From Dactylellina haptotyla (taxonomy: Eukaryota; Ascomycota; Orbiliomycetes; Orbiliales; Orbiliaceae), in the NCBI GenBank assembly GCA_031310005.1, contig CM062383.1, forward strand, positions 3,677,585 through 3,741,584: a stretch of 64,000 nt of DNA. The letters are read 5' to 3'. The notes under the pieces were generated by a model, which saw nothing but the letters and a program-made list of their open reading frames with translations, did not search any database and was not told where the DNA came from. Positions 11,719 through 23,470 of the stretch are shown here, one piece after another (the first letter of the stretch is position 1; each line of letters starts with the position of its first letter). The position numbers were made by a program, and so were the translations under genes.

Positions 11719-14406
11719 ATGGAATTTCAACTTCTATCAATGGTCTTTCAAGACCAATTGCTGCGAGTTTCGCTCGCTGGAGCGGCAGCGCTTTTTGTTG
11801 CTGTGTTTGTCATATACTGGGTTTTGAGTATGGCGAAAGAGGAATCTGGGGTTGTCGCCAACATCAAAAATTTGTTGCTGTTTATCTACTCTTGCTTCCT
11901 AAAGCCTCACTCAGGAGATAACAGTAGAAACCAACAGGATGCACTTGAGAGCTTCTATGGTACTCAAGCTAGCGTTTATGACGCTACTAGGACCAGGCTA
12001 CTCTCGGGGAGAGAAGACATGCTCGGTCTGGTTGCCTCTCAGTTGGAATACAAGATAAAATCCAGAAAGATCAAGAGAAAGCCAATTTGGGTTGATGCAA
12101 GTTTTGATTAATCTTAACCATATATCAACTTTTTTTTTTTTTTTTTTTTGCAGAATAGCTGGCTAATCAGAGTGGTTCGATTAGGTCGGGGGTGGCACCG
12201 GTTACAATATTGAGAAAATGGCCCAATTCGTCGATGTACCAAGTTTCTTCGAAGCAGTATACCTTGTCGACTTGTCTCCGTCCCTTTGCAAAGTTGCAGT
12301 ACAGCGATTCGAGCGCCTAGGATGGAAGAATGTAAAAGTTATGTGCCAGGATGCCAGGTACTTCCGCTTGGAGAACTTCGTCAAACAAACTGAAATGCTG
12401 CCGTCCTTACCGCCGATGAGCCCTACTTCGACTTCAAGGACCTCATCTCGTCCGACCTCGCCTAACTCCGAAACCGACCGTTACAACGCGGACCTGATAA
12501 CCCTCTCCTACTCTCTTTCCATGATTCCTGATTTTCATTGCGCTATTGACAACATGTCAGAGGTGCTTTCTTCCCACGGTATAATTGGCGTCGCCGATTT
12601 CTACGTACAGAATCAATCGGATTTCATTTCGCGCAACTACCTTGGAGGTTCAATCGATCGCCACTGCATGTGGATCTCTAGGGTCTTTTGGAGGACCTGG
12701 TTCGAGATTGATCGTGTAAATTTAGACGCGGCGCGTCGTGACTACCTCGAGTACCGTTTTGGAACTATTCACAATACCAATTCTCGATGTAGACTCCTCG
12801 GCTTCAGAATCCCATATTATATTTGGATCGGTTGCAGAAAAAACTCCGGCTACTTTGACGCCAAACAGGCAACAGCATCGACTGTCTTATCTCCCACAAC
12901 GAGCTCTCCCTTTATCAAAGCTCTGGATCTTCATAACCGAAATATCACCAGCTTGAATGCCCTCACTTTTAATGATGTAGAATCAAAAGCATACGAATGC
13001 GCTGTTGTTAACATGTCTGCAAGTCTACCTCTGCCACCCTCTTGGTACCAAAATCACAGATGGAGAGTCTACTACGATGATCAGTTAGAAAAACATCGCC
13101 AGTTCGGAGATGAATACATTTATGCATTCACTTGGGAAGATGTCAATGAGGACCTAAGGATTTTGAACATCAACTCGGAAGACGAGATACTTGCGATAAC
13201 AAGCGCTGGAGACAATATCTTAGGTTACGTGTTGGAAAACCCGAAGCGTATTCATGCTGTCGATCTCAAGTATGTCTTGTTTCAATACTGGTGGTACCTC
13301 TCTATCAAACATACTGATGAACACTTTGAATAGCCCCAACCAAAATCATTTGCTCGAACTAAAGCTTGCAGCCTTTACAGCACTCCCTTATCGCGACGTC
13401 TGGAGGCTGTTCGGTAAAGGGAAGCATCAAAATTTTCGGAAACTTCTTGTCACTAAGCTCGCACCACATCTCTCGTCTCTTGCTTTCCAGTACTGGATGC
13501 ATCAAGGACCGGATGCCTTTGATGAAAAAAATGGAGGCTTCTACCATACCGGTGGCTCTCGGCACGCCCTTATACTGCTTGCTCGTATATGCAAAGTACT
13601 TGGTCTCTCCAGTGAACTGGAAAAGCTCGCCACGGCTACTACGCTTGAGGATCAAGTGAGACTTTGGAAGCGTGGCCTACGAAGGATTTTGCTTAATAGA
13701 GTTCTAAATTACGCTATCATTAGCTCTGAGAAGTGGCTATGGAAGGCACTCGGTGTCCCTCGTAACCAGCGGGCTATTATTGATCAGGACTTTCTGGCTC
13801 GCCAACAAGGCCCTAACCCAGCTCCCTCATCATTGGACTCTGGTGTTCGCCAATACTTAATTGAAACCTTCGACCCCGTCATTGAAACTACGCTCCTTTC
13901 TTCAGAAAATCCCTATTACCTGCTCACACTACTATCACGTTACACCCGAACATGCCATCCTCTTTATCTTACACCAAAGGCTCACATTCAATACTCCCAA
14001 GAAGGTGCCTTCGACAATCTTCGTATCCACACTGACGAAATATCAGAGGTTTTGAACCGTATGGGAGATGAAAGTTTGACTATCGCCGTTGTTATGGATA
14101 GCATGGACTGGTTTGATCCTCATTCGAATGATGCTCGAGAGCAGATCCGAACCTTCCATCGAGTTCTCAAAGTTGGTGGAAGAGTTATGATACGAAGCGC
14201 TGGTATTGAGCCATGGTATGCTCAAATATTTGAGAGCGAAGGATTCCAAGCAACCAGAATTGGATCTCGATCTGAGAATCCTTGTATAGATAGGTAAGGC
14301 ATGCACTCTACAACCAGATTTGAACCATCTAACGCATATGGGAATTACTAGAGTGAACATGTACGCTTCTACGTGGCTCTTCACAAAACAAGAGGCCAAA
14401 CCATGA
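11719..14406 (+). CDS. BTA1: Betaine lipid (DGTS) synthase
   Basis: Four exons: 11719-12096, 12185-13269, 13334-14293 and 14352-14406, giving 825 residues. An N-terminal membrane span (about residues 16-36) is followed by a BtaB-like SAM methyltransferase domain: ASVYDATRTRLL, then VGGGTGYNIEKM made by the exon 1-2 junction, YLVDLSPSLCKVA, and DFYVQNQSDF. The C-terminal half is BtaA-like (3-amino-3-carboxypropyl transfer): YIYAFTWEDV, AITSAGDNILGY, HAVDLNPNQNHLLELKLA across the second junction, and VVMDSMDWF. This fused order is that of fungal Bta1, which makes diacylglyceryl-trimethylhomoserine from diacylglycerol and SAM at the ER, a phosphate-free substitute for phosphatidylcholine often induced by low phosphate. 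Intron 1 has a GC donor (GCAAGT at 12097) and contains a run of 20 T. Introns 2 and 3 are GT-AG (64 and 58 bp). All junctions restore conserved family sequence, so the gene looks intact. Confidence 0.95.
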
Positions 14407-15108
14407 TAGACACGGAGTATATACTATGAGACGGTTTGGCAGCAGATATTTCCCTTTCAACTTGAATCGCATGTGTTTGAAAACCCCACAGTTGTAAAAT
14501 GATAGGTTTTACTGTCTTTTGAAATAAGCATCCAGTTTTCAGAGAATCGCCTTGTCTTTCTCCCCTTTTCCTATTCCTCATCTTTACTACGCGATCCCCG
14601 AATCCCTTCTTGCTCTACTCAGGCTTCTTTTGTAGATGCGAAGGTCTTGTTAGCGTTCGTATCTGCTATTTGTTTCCAAATCTTTCTAGATACCACTTAG
14701 ACAGCTCTGGTTTATGTATCTAGATCTTTATTCAAAAAAAGCTTCTATATGTTTACAAACAAGCTATAAAGATTTTCCTACTAATTCAATATATAGAATT
14801 ATATCTTTATATATATGCATATGTATGTATGTATGTATGTATGTATATGTATCAATGTCTGTCTGTTTGTAGGTGGAGGTAAAGAACAAAGGAAAAAAAT
14901 GCCAAATGTTATATATGTACATAAAAGTGGCAACTAAAACGATCGAAGTGTGGTTCATGGCTCTTTCTTTCCTTTTTAAAGCAATAATGTATATCTATTG
15001 ATTTTCCAAATGATCCCAACTCTATACATAAATTAAACTACCAACGCTGAATGACTGGTCTCTATTAACATCGAAATTACGAAAGAAATATTGAATGGAT
15101 AGTGGAGG
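14407..15108. other. Intergenic between convergent genes
   Basis: This 700-bp gap lies between the ends of BTA1 and the GH16 gene, so it holds both 3' regions. It is AT-rich and includes an ATGT microsatellite. No gene is seen. Confidence 0.5.
14821..14846. repeat. ATGT microsatellite
   Basis: Six full ATGT units in tandem plus two bases, followed by a further interrupted ATGT and a degenerate GTCT run. It lies in the shared 3' region of two convergent genes. Confidence 0.9.
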
Positions 15109-16390
15109 CTAATTTTGTTGGTAAACCGCAACCCAGTCAACCTGCATGCCCACTTTTTCACCATCGATCGTCCCAAGGTAGGGGGTTTTATAGCCTTCTA
15201 CACCATCAGGAAAGCCGCCTCCTACAGCAACATTCAATAAAATGAAGAATTTTTTATGAACAAGAAAGTCCCTATTCCACAAAAAGTCACGTTAATGATT
15301 TGATAGGGTTATAACTAGATAATTATGACATTATACGGGTAATTAAACGTACCAAGCAGTCGCATTGTTGATATCCGAACCAGAGATAGAATGACGTCGA
15401 ACCCCGTTAATCAACCAGGTAATTTTTTCGGTTTTCCAGTATTTGGAGGATCGATCGATCTCAATTCCGAATGTATTCCAGATACCCCGCCCTACGCCCT
15501 TTGTATATGAGCCCTTTCCGTTCGGCTCATTACATGGGCCCCGGATGGGTATCTGCCCATTATACATCCCGCAATGTACTAAGCCCCAGGTCTGCCGCAT
15601 TCCGTTTAAGGACTCCATGATATCCCATTCTCCTGTTATCCCCGTTAATAGCTGGTAAACTTAAACCATAGCAACCAAATGAGAGAGTTTGTAGATTGTA
15701 ATGTATTCTGTAGGATTACTCACCAACTTCGGGCCATCCTTTGTAGCCCTTATCGCGGAAAACACTACCAAGCATCCAGAATGCAGGCCTATATATACAA
15801 TAACCTTATCAGTAATACTGCCCTATAGTACCACATGCATTTGCAGAATATCTACGTCTCCAGGATTTCGACAGGGGCAAGTGGTATTTCATATGGAAGG
15901 AGCCGACTTCGATAGAATTTTCGTACCAGATACCTTTGGACTGCGCTTCTGATGCGCTGCCAAGTTTTATAGATGCCTCTACTATCATTTTCTTACCGTC
16001 CACACATGCCCATTGATTTTTGGTATTGCTTTCGATTCTAGCAGATGTCCAAGTAGGTCTCCCACTGGATGGCTTTTTTCGTGGGATTATCGATAGAACG
16101 CCATTATCAATGCGGATATTATTAGTATCCTTGGTATAAGTTTGGATTTCCCCAGTTCCCCAATTAGCAACCTGGCCAGGATAAGAAGTACCAAGATCGT
16201 ATATCCAATTGTGGCTCACTCCATCCTTATGGGTGAAATCATCCCACCACACCTTTTTAAAACCAGATCTTTCGGGAACGACACGTTTCTGAAGGGGGTT
16301 TGCAGCGACAAAGCTCGACATTAACGTCCCAAACGTAGGCAGGAGGATAGCATAGACAAGGCAGAGCCTTGATATCGATGTGACTGCCAT
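15109..16390 (-). CDS. Secreted GH16 endo-1,3(4)-beta-glucanase-like enzyme
   Basis: Four exons on the minus strand: 16390-15927, 15788-15724, 15632-15353 and 15271-15109, giving 323 residues. The N-terminus has a signal peptide (about residues 1-30) and a KR dibasic site soon after (LQKRV). Family 16 glycoside hydrolase marks are VWWDDF, WGTGEIQTYTKDTNNIRI, SKGIWPAFWMLGS (built across intron 1), and the catalytic GEWDIMES, made across intron 2, whose two Glu are the nucleophile and the acid/base of the family. The end carries a LLNVAVGGGFPDG strand and DWVAVYQQN. Such enzymes cut beta-1,3(4)-glucans outside the cell or remodel the cell wall. All four exons are in phase with no stop, so the gene looks functional. 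The three introns are 138, 91 and 81 bp. Confidence 0.95.
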
Positions 16391-19257
16391 CCTCAGCCCT
16401 AGGCAGGTGAAATTGAATTTCGGAGGGATAAAGTTTAAATATATGGTAAAAAAGGAGGTCTAGCTGAGGAGCTGGAAATTAGAAGATATCGCCCAAGCAC
16501 TGGAAACGAATGACAAGAGTTCAAGGATCAGGGCCCAAAATTAATGAGATACAACAGCTTGTAGAAAGTAGTGGCGAGAAAGAGCCCAAGACCAGCTCGA
16601 ATCTCTCTATCTATGCCTATTTATCTAGGCGGTCCCTTCATCTCAATTCTTCTAGACTCAGGGCTGACAGAACGTGGTGGCCAGCGCCAATACTCCGGGA
16701 CCCGTTGTGGTGGCGTGTCCTGAAGAAGCAACACACTCCGAAAAATATGGGTGACATGCATGGCCACCCCAGAAGCGAGTCCTTGGTTACTTTTGAATCC
16801 AGTCAATCTTGGAACTTGGCTTATCCATGAAAGGCTCAGCAATATCTGAGCTATATCGAATACCAAAGGCTTCTCTAAGCTAGCAGCCCCTATTTTAACT
16901 ACCTTCGGATGGCAGAAATTTGCAAGCTGTAGACTGTAGAGCAAGTTCTAAATCGTACCCTATGGTACACCAAATTCATTGTCTTCATCCGATCCTCTAG
17001 ATTTAGTTTTTTCTTGGTTGACGACCCTATGTCGCTCTCCCGCGCAATCTAAAAGTTGTTGCAACCTCAATTTATCTTTGTGGGTCGGTCGGGTCGGCTT
17101 TCAGCGGATTAGCGCCCTTTTTTAACTGGGACCTTGGTGGGGCATAATAGTGCTTCAACCAGAACAATCCCACCTCGCCGGCTTGCCGGCACACAAGTGA
17201 CGTGTGGATGTGGAATCAGGGGTAAAAATGCAATGTATTTCTATTTGAACAGTAATCATAAGCATATTGCATTTTGCATGAGTGATAGATCAAAAGAAAG
17301 AGGTATCACAGCACGTGGGAGATCTCGCGATCAACAAAGTTCTCAGTAAAGGTATACTCGGTTTATTACTATATATCAGTATTGATATATTATTGGCCGG
17401 CTGGTATCTTTCCGCAAGCATGCGCCGATTAGGAATCTCAATCTAAATGCTTCACGGAGCTCATCGTATCGAAATTAATGAATAGTCATCATCTCACAGT
17501 AGAAAGAAACTACAGCACGAGCTATAAGTTAATAATAAAGGAGTCCGAATACAACCCAAGAATTTCTTGGGTTTCCTTGGACGGGCCATCCCCGATCAGT
17601 TTCTCCGGTGTATTGGTGTATTTGAGGACAACACCGATAATTATCGATAACTCGGAGCTCTGGTTTACGAGACAAATTGTGCGGTCGCGTAACCAGCCTT
17701 CTGTGTTGGAGCTTAGCTAGTCAATCTCGTTGAAACTCTCTCTAGCCGCACTCGTAGCCGCACTCGTGCCGTCGTAGGTAGAAAGCCCTATCCCATTTAT
17801 AGTCCCAAAGTTCTAAGGTATCTTATACGAGAGATAGACTTTGATACCTCTGTTATGAATTTAGAGAGTTTCATTGCCTCAGACTCGAACTCCCCAACAT
17901 AGCAGAGATTTATAGTATAGCCACGGATTTCCTCAGCCTCCTAGAATTGCGGTCAAGATCGTGAAGTTCTAGTGCCACAATGATAATTATGAGTAGATAT
18001 AATACAGGCAGACCATACGAGCCAGTTAATGTTTGACTAATGCATTGTAATTATAGAGCCGTTCATATTGTTGGATATCTGCTAACAGTATATATAACTT
18101 CTTCTTTCTTGACGAATTAACTGGATCTGCGAGTTCGAGCGCTCACGGATATATAGAACCACGAAAACCCAGCTCTTGTAATTAATTATTGTCTCGATGA
18201 TCTAGTAGCACTTACATAGCATTTCATCCCACGAGGAAGTCAGTAAGCCCCGCCGCTGAAGCATTTTAGCACAAGACTACCTAACTTACAGCTTCGACAA
18301 GCAGCAATTAGTTGACCGACGCTTGTGTTGAGTGTTAGACAGTTTCTCCTCGCGTGACACCGACGAGGAGCTTAGCATTAGATTCTAGTTCTGTTAGCTC
18401 TAGATCTAGAAATAACTAGAGAGATCGGGTTTATATTTCTAACTACCGATAAAAGGTCTGGGTTCAGAACCTCTATTTATAAGGCGACACCTGCTAACTA
18501 GCTGGCTACGGACACATTGTCTTGTGAGACATGTAACCCATCGAATGTGTTGCCGTTCAATGCAGACAAGCCGATCAACGCCAGTCTCGAACCCAAACCA
18601 AAACACAACAGTTGACACAACTACAACCACAACGACTATAACCATGATGGCGATGGCCACAACCATAATCAATTGAGATACCAAATATTTCCCAAGGGGG
18701 TGGCCCAAGGGGTAACGTAACTTTACCCAAATCGACCAATTCCGATGGGTTTGAAGCCATGGGATGATATCCAAAGCTGTATAGACAATTCAACGACAAA
18801 AATCTAAATTAGCTCAAAATCTCGCACCGAAACAGGGTTATACCTATAATTTGACTATAATTATTTCGTGTGTCCAGTAATCCCTTGATTTTGAGTATCT
18901 AAGCCATCATATTAGCGTGTTCCCGCCATTATATGTGCCACAGTGCAATAACCTTTGGCTAGGAGGGAAAGTATCCGAAATGTAACCGGTAGAAGCGGGG
19001 AAGAGCCTCTGCAGACACATGAGCAGGTAAACTTGATACGCTCAGATTGCATAATTAGATTAATATAAATATATCAGTAGCTGCTCTAAAATCATCATGG
19101 CATAAGTTAAGAGGCCTCAGGATTCCAGATTTAGTCAGTCCCTCGAGCTTTATCGCTTTGTTTTACTATATACTTAAAATACTCCGTTTATTTCGAAAGG
19201 AAGGATTCTTTTTCCGCAACTCACTATCTTCCCACGCAAGAACCAAAGATTTCAAGA
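16391..19257. other. Long intergenic region, no gene recognised
   Basis: This 2.9-kb gap contains only short frames (16510-16830 plus, 16621-16944 minus, 17478-17720 plus, 18439-18799 minus) without motifs. A 13-bp unit TAGCCGCACTCGT is repeated in tandem near 17,743-17,768. The 17.7-18.5 kb part has many stops in every frame and resembles decayed sequence, but I could not match it to an element. Confidence 0.45.
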
Positions 19258-20124
19258 ATGACGACAGAATCCAGCGCGACTAGCAATAAACTTAATATCC
19301 CCTCCCATGTGTTTGACGAGATAGCAAAGAAGTACGCGAGCGGTCTTGGAGGAGCAAACAGTGATATCGTCCGCGAATTGCTGAATCGATGCCAAGAAGA
19401 GTATCCAATCAGTAATGAATCGGTCATTCATGACAACGCTTGTGGTCCCGCGATTGTTACAAGTAGCATAATTGACAGCAATACTGGATCTGTTCCAAGG
19501 ATATTTGCTACCGATTATGCCCAAGGGATGGTTAATATCGCCAACACATATAAAGAGAGAAAGGGATGGGATAGCGTCACGGTTCAGTTCATGGATGGAC
19601 AAGCTCTAGAATTCGAAGATGAGAAATTCACGCATTCGATAAGTTCTCTTGGCGTCTTCTTGTTTCCAGACGATAAGAAAGGTCTTTCAGAGATGTATCG
19701 AACGCTCAAACCGGGAGGATGGATTGGCGTTACTTCTTGGAAAGACGTTCGGTGGCCAGTCGCAGCCAAGGTTGCTTACGACCGAATGTTTCCAGATGCA
19801 CAAGACTCGATGCAGCTTCCGAATGTCAAGAACTGGGAAGACCCTACAAGTTGTAGGAGTAATTTGTTAGACGCTGGATTCAAGGATGTAAAATCTGAAG
19901 TTATTCCCTGTATCAATCGGCAGCCAAGTACAGAAGCAGGGATTGAAGTTCTCACAGGGTTCCTGCGGAGTCTGAGCCCCACAGCTAAGGGTTGGGATGA
20001 TGGAACGTGGGGAGAATATTGCAAACATTTCGGAGATGCGATGAAACATGCATTTGTGCCTAGTTCAGACGGTAATGGGGTAGAGTGTACTTTATACGCG
20101 ATAGTAACTTCAGGGTTCAAGTGA
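19258..20124 (+). CDS. Class I SAM-dependent methyltransferase
   Basis: An intronless frame of 288 residues with ATG in the context CAAGAATGA. The SAM-binding motif I is IHDNACGPAIVT at about residues 57-68, followed by the acidic strand ATDYAQGMV (motif II region), FMDGQALEFEDEKF, ISSLGVFLFPD and LKPGGWIGVTSW, the usual order of Methyltransf_11/25 (UbiE-like) proteins. No signal peptide or membrane span is seen, so it should act in the cytosol on a small molecule. Fungal proteins of this kind occur both in general metabolism and in secondary metabolite clusters; the substrate cannot be told. It runs towards the 7-TM gene, with 315 bp between the stops. Confidence 0.88.
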   Translation: MTTESSATSNKLNIPSHVFDEIAKKYASGLGGANSDIVRELLNRCQEEYPISNESVIHDNACGPAIVTSSIIDSNTGSVPRIFATDYAQGMVNIANTYKERKGWDSVTVQFMDGQALEFEDEKFTHSISSLGVFLFPDDKKGLSEMYRTLKPGGWIGVTSWKDVRWPVAAKVAYDRMFPDAQDSMQLPNVKNWEDPTSCRSNLLDAGFKDVKSEVIPCINRQPSTEAGIEVLTGFLRSLSPTAKGWDDGTWGEYCKHFGDAMKHAFVPSSDGNGVECTLYAIVTSGFK

Positions 20125-20439
20125 GGGATCATGTTACAGGTATTCGCCCGAATTGAGCATGACGACATACTTTCCGATTTCAGGTTCATATCTGCAAAGG
20201 GCAACTTATTATCAAATCCGATATATACTTTAAATCTCTAGTTACATATAGGTAGATACACCTAGATACTTCACTCCAGAGGAGTCACATTTACATAAAT
20301 CTATATTACAATAGTTCACTAATATTACAAAATTTCAATTTTAACTAAAGACCGAATGTTTCCTTACGGACACTTGGAAAGTGCGATCATAGAGGTTTAT
20401 GCATTGAGCAAAAAAACCGATGAATCTTTTTCGATCATA
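20125..20439. other. Short convergent intergenic gap
   Basis: An AT-rich 315-bp stretch between two convergent stop codons. Nothing beyond shared 3' regions is visible. Confidence 0.5.
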
Positions 20440-21450
20440 TTAAACATGGCAGTTGGCTGAATGTCCTACATCAGCACCATAACTAGCGACAGGTATTGTT
20501 TCTTCCGAAGTTGTATCTCGTGAAGACAACCGGATTCCTTGCGATTTCCCACTATTCCCCCGCTTTGATGGCTCGAAGTCGGTTCTAACGGAGAACTCGA
20601 CTTCAATGCCACTATTGGGTACATCTGTTGGACCCCCTCGGCTCCGTGTCCGACTTCTATCGCTATTGCTGATGGCGGCCCTTGAATATGTAAGCTTACT
20701 TGCAAGCACGTCGACGATCATAATCATTGGAAACAAACACTCAAGAGTGTAGACGAAACGATCGAGCTGACTAGCAGTATCTGTAGCTGCTTGGGCGGTT
20801 GCTTGGAAGGAGTAGGTTATGGCCCGCGTGATACCAATCGGGCATAGTGTAGCAAGACGGATTTCTGCACTTCTGGAAAGAAGCTCAAATAGCCCTCTAG
20901 CGGTCCATGACTGAATAGCCACACTCGCGCGTTTTGCTTTCGCGAATGTTCGGATGAGGAAAAAGGCACTGATAGTCTCGACTACAGCGATCATAATGAA
21001 ATAAGCCATGTGGAGCTTATTAATTCTTGATTGCAGAGTCTGCTCGGGGTTTTCGATCTCAGTGACTCTTGATACTAGAATAGCCATCCTGCAGCCAAAT
21101 ATAACAACGATGCACGACCAAAACAGGGACATGAACACAATTCTCTGCTTCCTATGCAAGACCTTCGCTAGTATCTGATAAGAGTACATTGAAAGTCCCG
21201 CCTCCTGGATGAACCAAAATATATCCGCAAACGCAGCTGCAACGGCCCTGGAATTCTTCGGATTGTCGGCATAAAAAGCGTAATAGCAGAGGCCATTTGA
21301 TACTGCACAAGCTGCAGAAACTATTATAGGTATCAAGGATATTGTTGTAAGACGGACGATGCCGGCCACCATCAGCGCGATAAAAAAGGTGATAAGGCCG
21401 ATCGTGCTGAGGATTGACCAACTGAGCTCAAAGTATACGGGTAAAGGCAT
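20440..21450 (-). CDS. Seven-transmembrane fungal integral membrane protein
   Basis: A single frame of 336 residues starting at a true ATG (21450). About seven hydrophobic spans can be placed: near 8-31, 35-57, 68-92, 104-126, 146-167, 195-215 and 235-257. A hydrophilic Ser/Arg-rich tail of about 75 residues follows (SDRSRTRSRGGP). The short extracellular N-terminus and long cytosolic tail are like fungal GPCR-like and related 7-TM proteins, but no CFEM domain or Pth11 hallmark is visible and I do not assign a family. No intron is needed. Neighbours are a methyltransferase (convergent) and a 2-kb empty region upstream. Confidence 0.75.
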   Translation of the reverse strand: MPLPVYFELSWSILSTIGLITFFIALMVAGIVRLTTISLIPIIVSAACAVSNGLCYYAFYADNPKNSRAVAAAFADIFWFIQEAGLSMYSYQILAKVLHRKQRIVFMSLFWSCIVVIFGCRMAILVSRVTEIENPEQTLQSRINKLHMAYFIMIAVVETISAFFLIRTFAKAKRASVAIQSWTARGLFELLSRSAEIRLATLCPIGITRAITYSFQATAQAATDTASQLDRFVYTLECLFPMIMIVDVLASKLTYSRAAISNSDRSRTRSRGGPTDVPNSGIEVEFSVRTDFEPSKRGNSGKSQGIRLSSRDTTSEETIPVASYGADVGHSANCHV

Positions 21451-23470
21451 TTTGGCATTCGAAGTGGTTATGAAGATTATAACGATAAGGGATAAAAGTG
21501 ACTTTATCTCGAAGTAGAATATAACTGACTGGAGGAAATCTTAAGCTTCCTTGAGGGATAAGATCTGCGCAGAGGTGAGTGTCATCAAGTCAAGGATGAA
21601 AATGGAAACGGTTAGGGGCCGGCCTGCCTCAACTTAAAATGCAGATAAAGATAGAGAGGGGAAAGAGGAGAAAATAAGATAAAGGGAAGCAGACTGGCAG
21701 GTTAGCTAGATTTGGCCTTTGCCGACGCTCGGGCAAGATATCATTCTCGTGGCGTGAGGAAATGCATGCATGTCTCGACGCACAGATTCGTAAGGGAAAC
21801 TGAACTCAACACATGCCATCTCCTTAATGCGGAAGAAGCGAAACTCAATAGCTTGAAGGTCTTGGTTACAGGGATGTTCACGGTTAACAAACCACAATTC
21901 ATCTAGACATCTTTAAGTTCCATAGTTAGAGTTAGGTAGATTGCTACCTGATTTGTTATTAGAGGCTCGGTCCCTACTGGGAATGCTCTCCATCCCTTGA
22001 CCTCACGCGACCCGTCTTTTCATACTTGATTGAATTTTATTTCATAAATTAGCAACACTTCTCTCAAAATTTGATGTATCCCACCGGAAGCTAATAAGGT
22101 CTCTCGCGGATTAACCGCGGATTAGCTTAGCCCCAGGTCAAAGCGGGGACGGCACAGAATTTGCGACACCTGCGACTTCAGCGGAACACCAGCGAATGTA
22201 CGCTCGGACTACCTAATGTTCGGCGCTCTACTACAACGCAACAGGTCGGAGAAACGTGGGTCACCTACCATTTACCATGGCTCAATAAGAAGATGAGCCG
22301 TGGTTCATTGAGCTGTAACAACGGGGCAACCTTCATAAGTAAACCGCTTGGTGATATGCTTTTCTGAAAGTTAATACCTTCTGCATCACAAGCAAGATAA
22401 TAAGGATGAAGATGTAGTAATTTTTAATAATTCATTCAGTTAGATAATAGCCCAGGATAAAAGGCTTAAAGGAAAGAACCGATAGACTCTGTGATAATGC
22501 TATAATTAAAGTCGTGATACCCTTCCCCTTGGCTGGTAAACAACCTTCTCCGCTAAAAATTAAGCCGAGAAACGTTGAAGTTCAGACTGTGGGATCTGGA
22601 CGATATTGCGGTTACTTTGCTGTGTTTTTTGTTTGGGCTTGAGATCGGCGCTTACTCACGCTAATCGGGGTGGACGCAACACTTCACAATGACTGCTTCG
22701 CGAAGCTAAATCGAAATATCTTTCGGGCAGAATTAGACTCCCGATATAAAAGCCTTGATGCATGATGCGAAGCATTTAAAAGTCAAACTCATGAATGGTT
22801 TTAGCTTAGAACCTAATTGAGAACTCTTTGATACGCCAGGGTTGAGATATCCCTGGGACATCCGGCCACTCGGTTTACTAGGAACGCAAGATACTCTGGA
22901 CCCGGAGAACTGTTCTGGACTCCGGGATTATGTCACACACTACGCCTGTACTAGGACTAGGGTGGTTTTTAATTCGAGCAAAGAATACAACAAACAACAC
23001 GGTTCACTATTATAGAACTAGACGCTCACATTAGTTCCACGTAACACTAGACGATCCAATCTCCTTCGTTGAACGACTTACCACCGCCCAGAAGCTCGCG
23101 AATAAAATCAATTTGATATCAATGATTAGAAATCTTTATTCAAAACAAGGCACGATGTTTAATTGCTTATGCTTTTACTTGCTCCATATATTTTTTACTA
23201 TTAAGTTGTGATTAGATATTATGAAGATGCTTTGAGGTTTGAAAAAAAAAAAAACTTTTCTCCTACAGGTCCACTTTTTTTATGTTTTTATTCTATGATT
23301 TCTACTGGTTCTCCAAGAAAATAGTACCGAGTAATACAACTCCAATCAAAAACTCCGGATCGACATATAAAATTTTAGATCCAACGGAACGGACACAACA
23401 CCTAAATAGGAAAACTAGAAGGCAAGGAAATATTTTATAAAATAAAATCAACTAAACCCTTTGGATTGCC
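21451..23470. other. Intergenic, no gene recognised
   Basis: Two kilobases with scattered short frames (21706-21906 on both strands, 22161-22367 plus) lacking motifs. The first part is the upstream region of the 7-TM gene and the AT-rich end is the 3' region of the malic acid transporter gene. Confidence 0.5.

Noticed and set aside
12154-12184. Use of the poly-T/GCAG acceptor in BTA1
   Set aside because: It adds 31 bases and shifts the frame, destroying the glycine-rich SAM motif.
18060-18450. Possible degenerate Copia LTR starting TGTTGGATATC near 18,069
   Set aside because: No matching second copy, no clear CA end and no target duplication found in the window.
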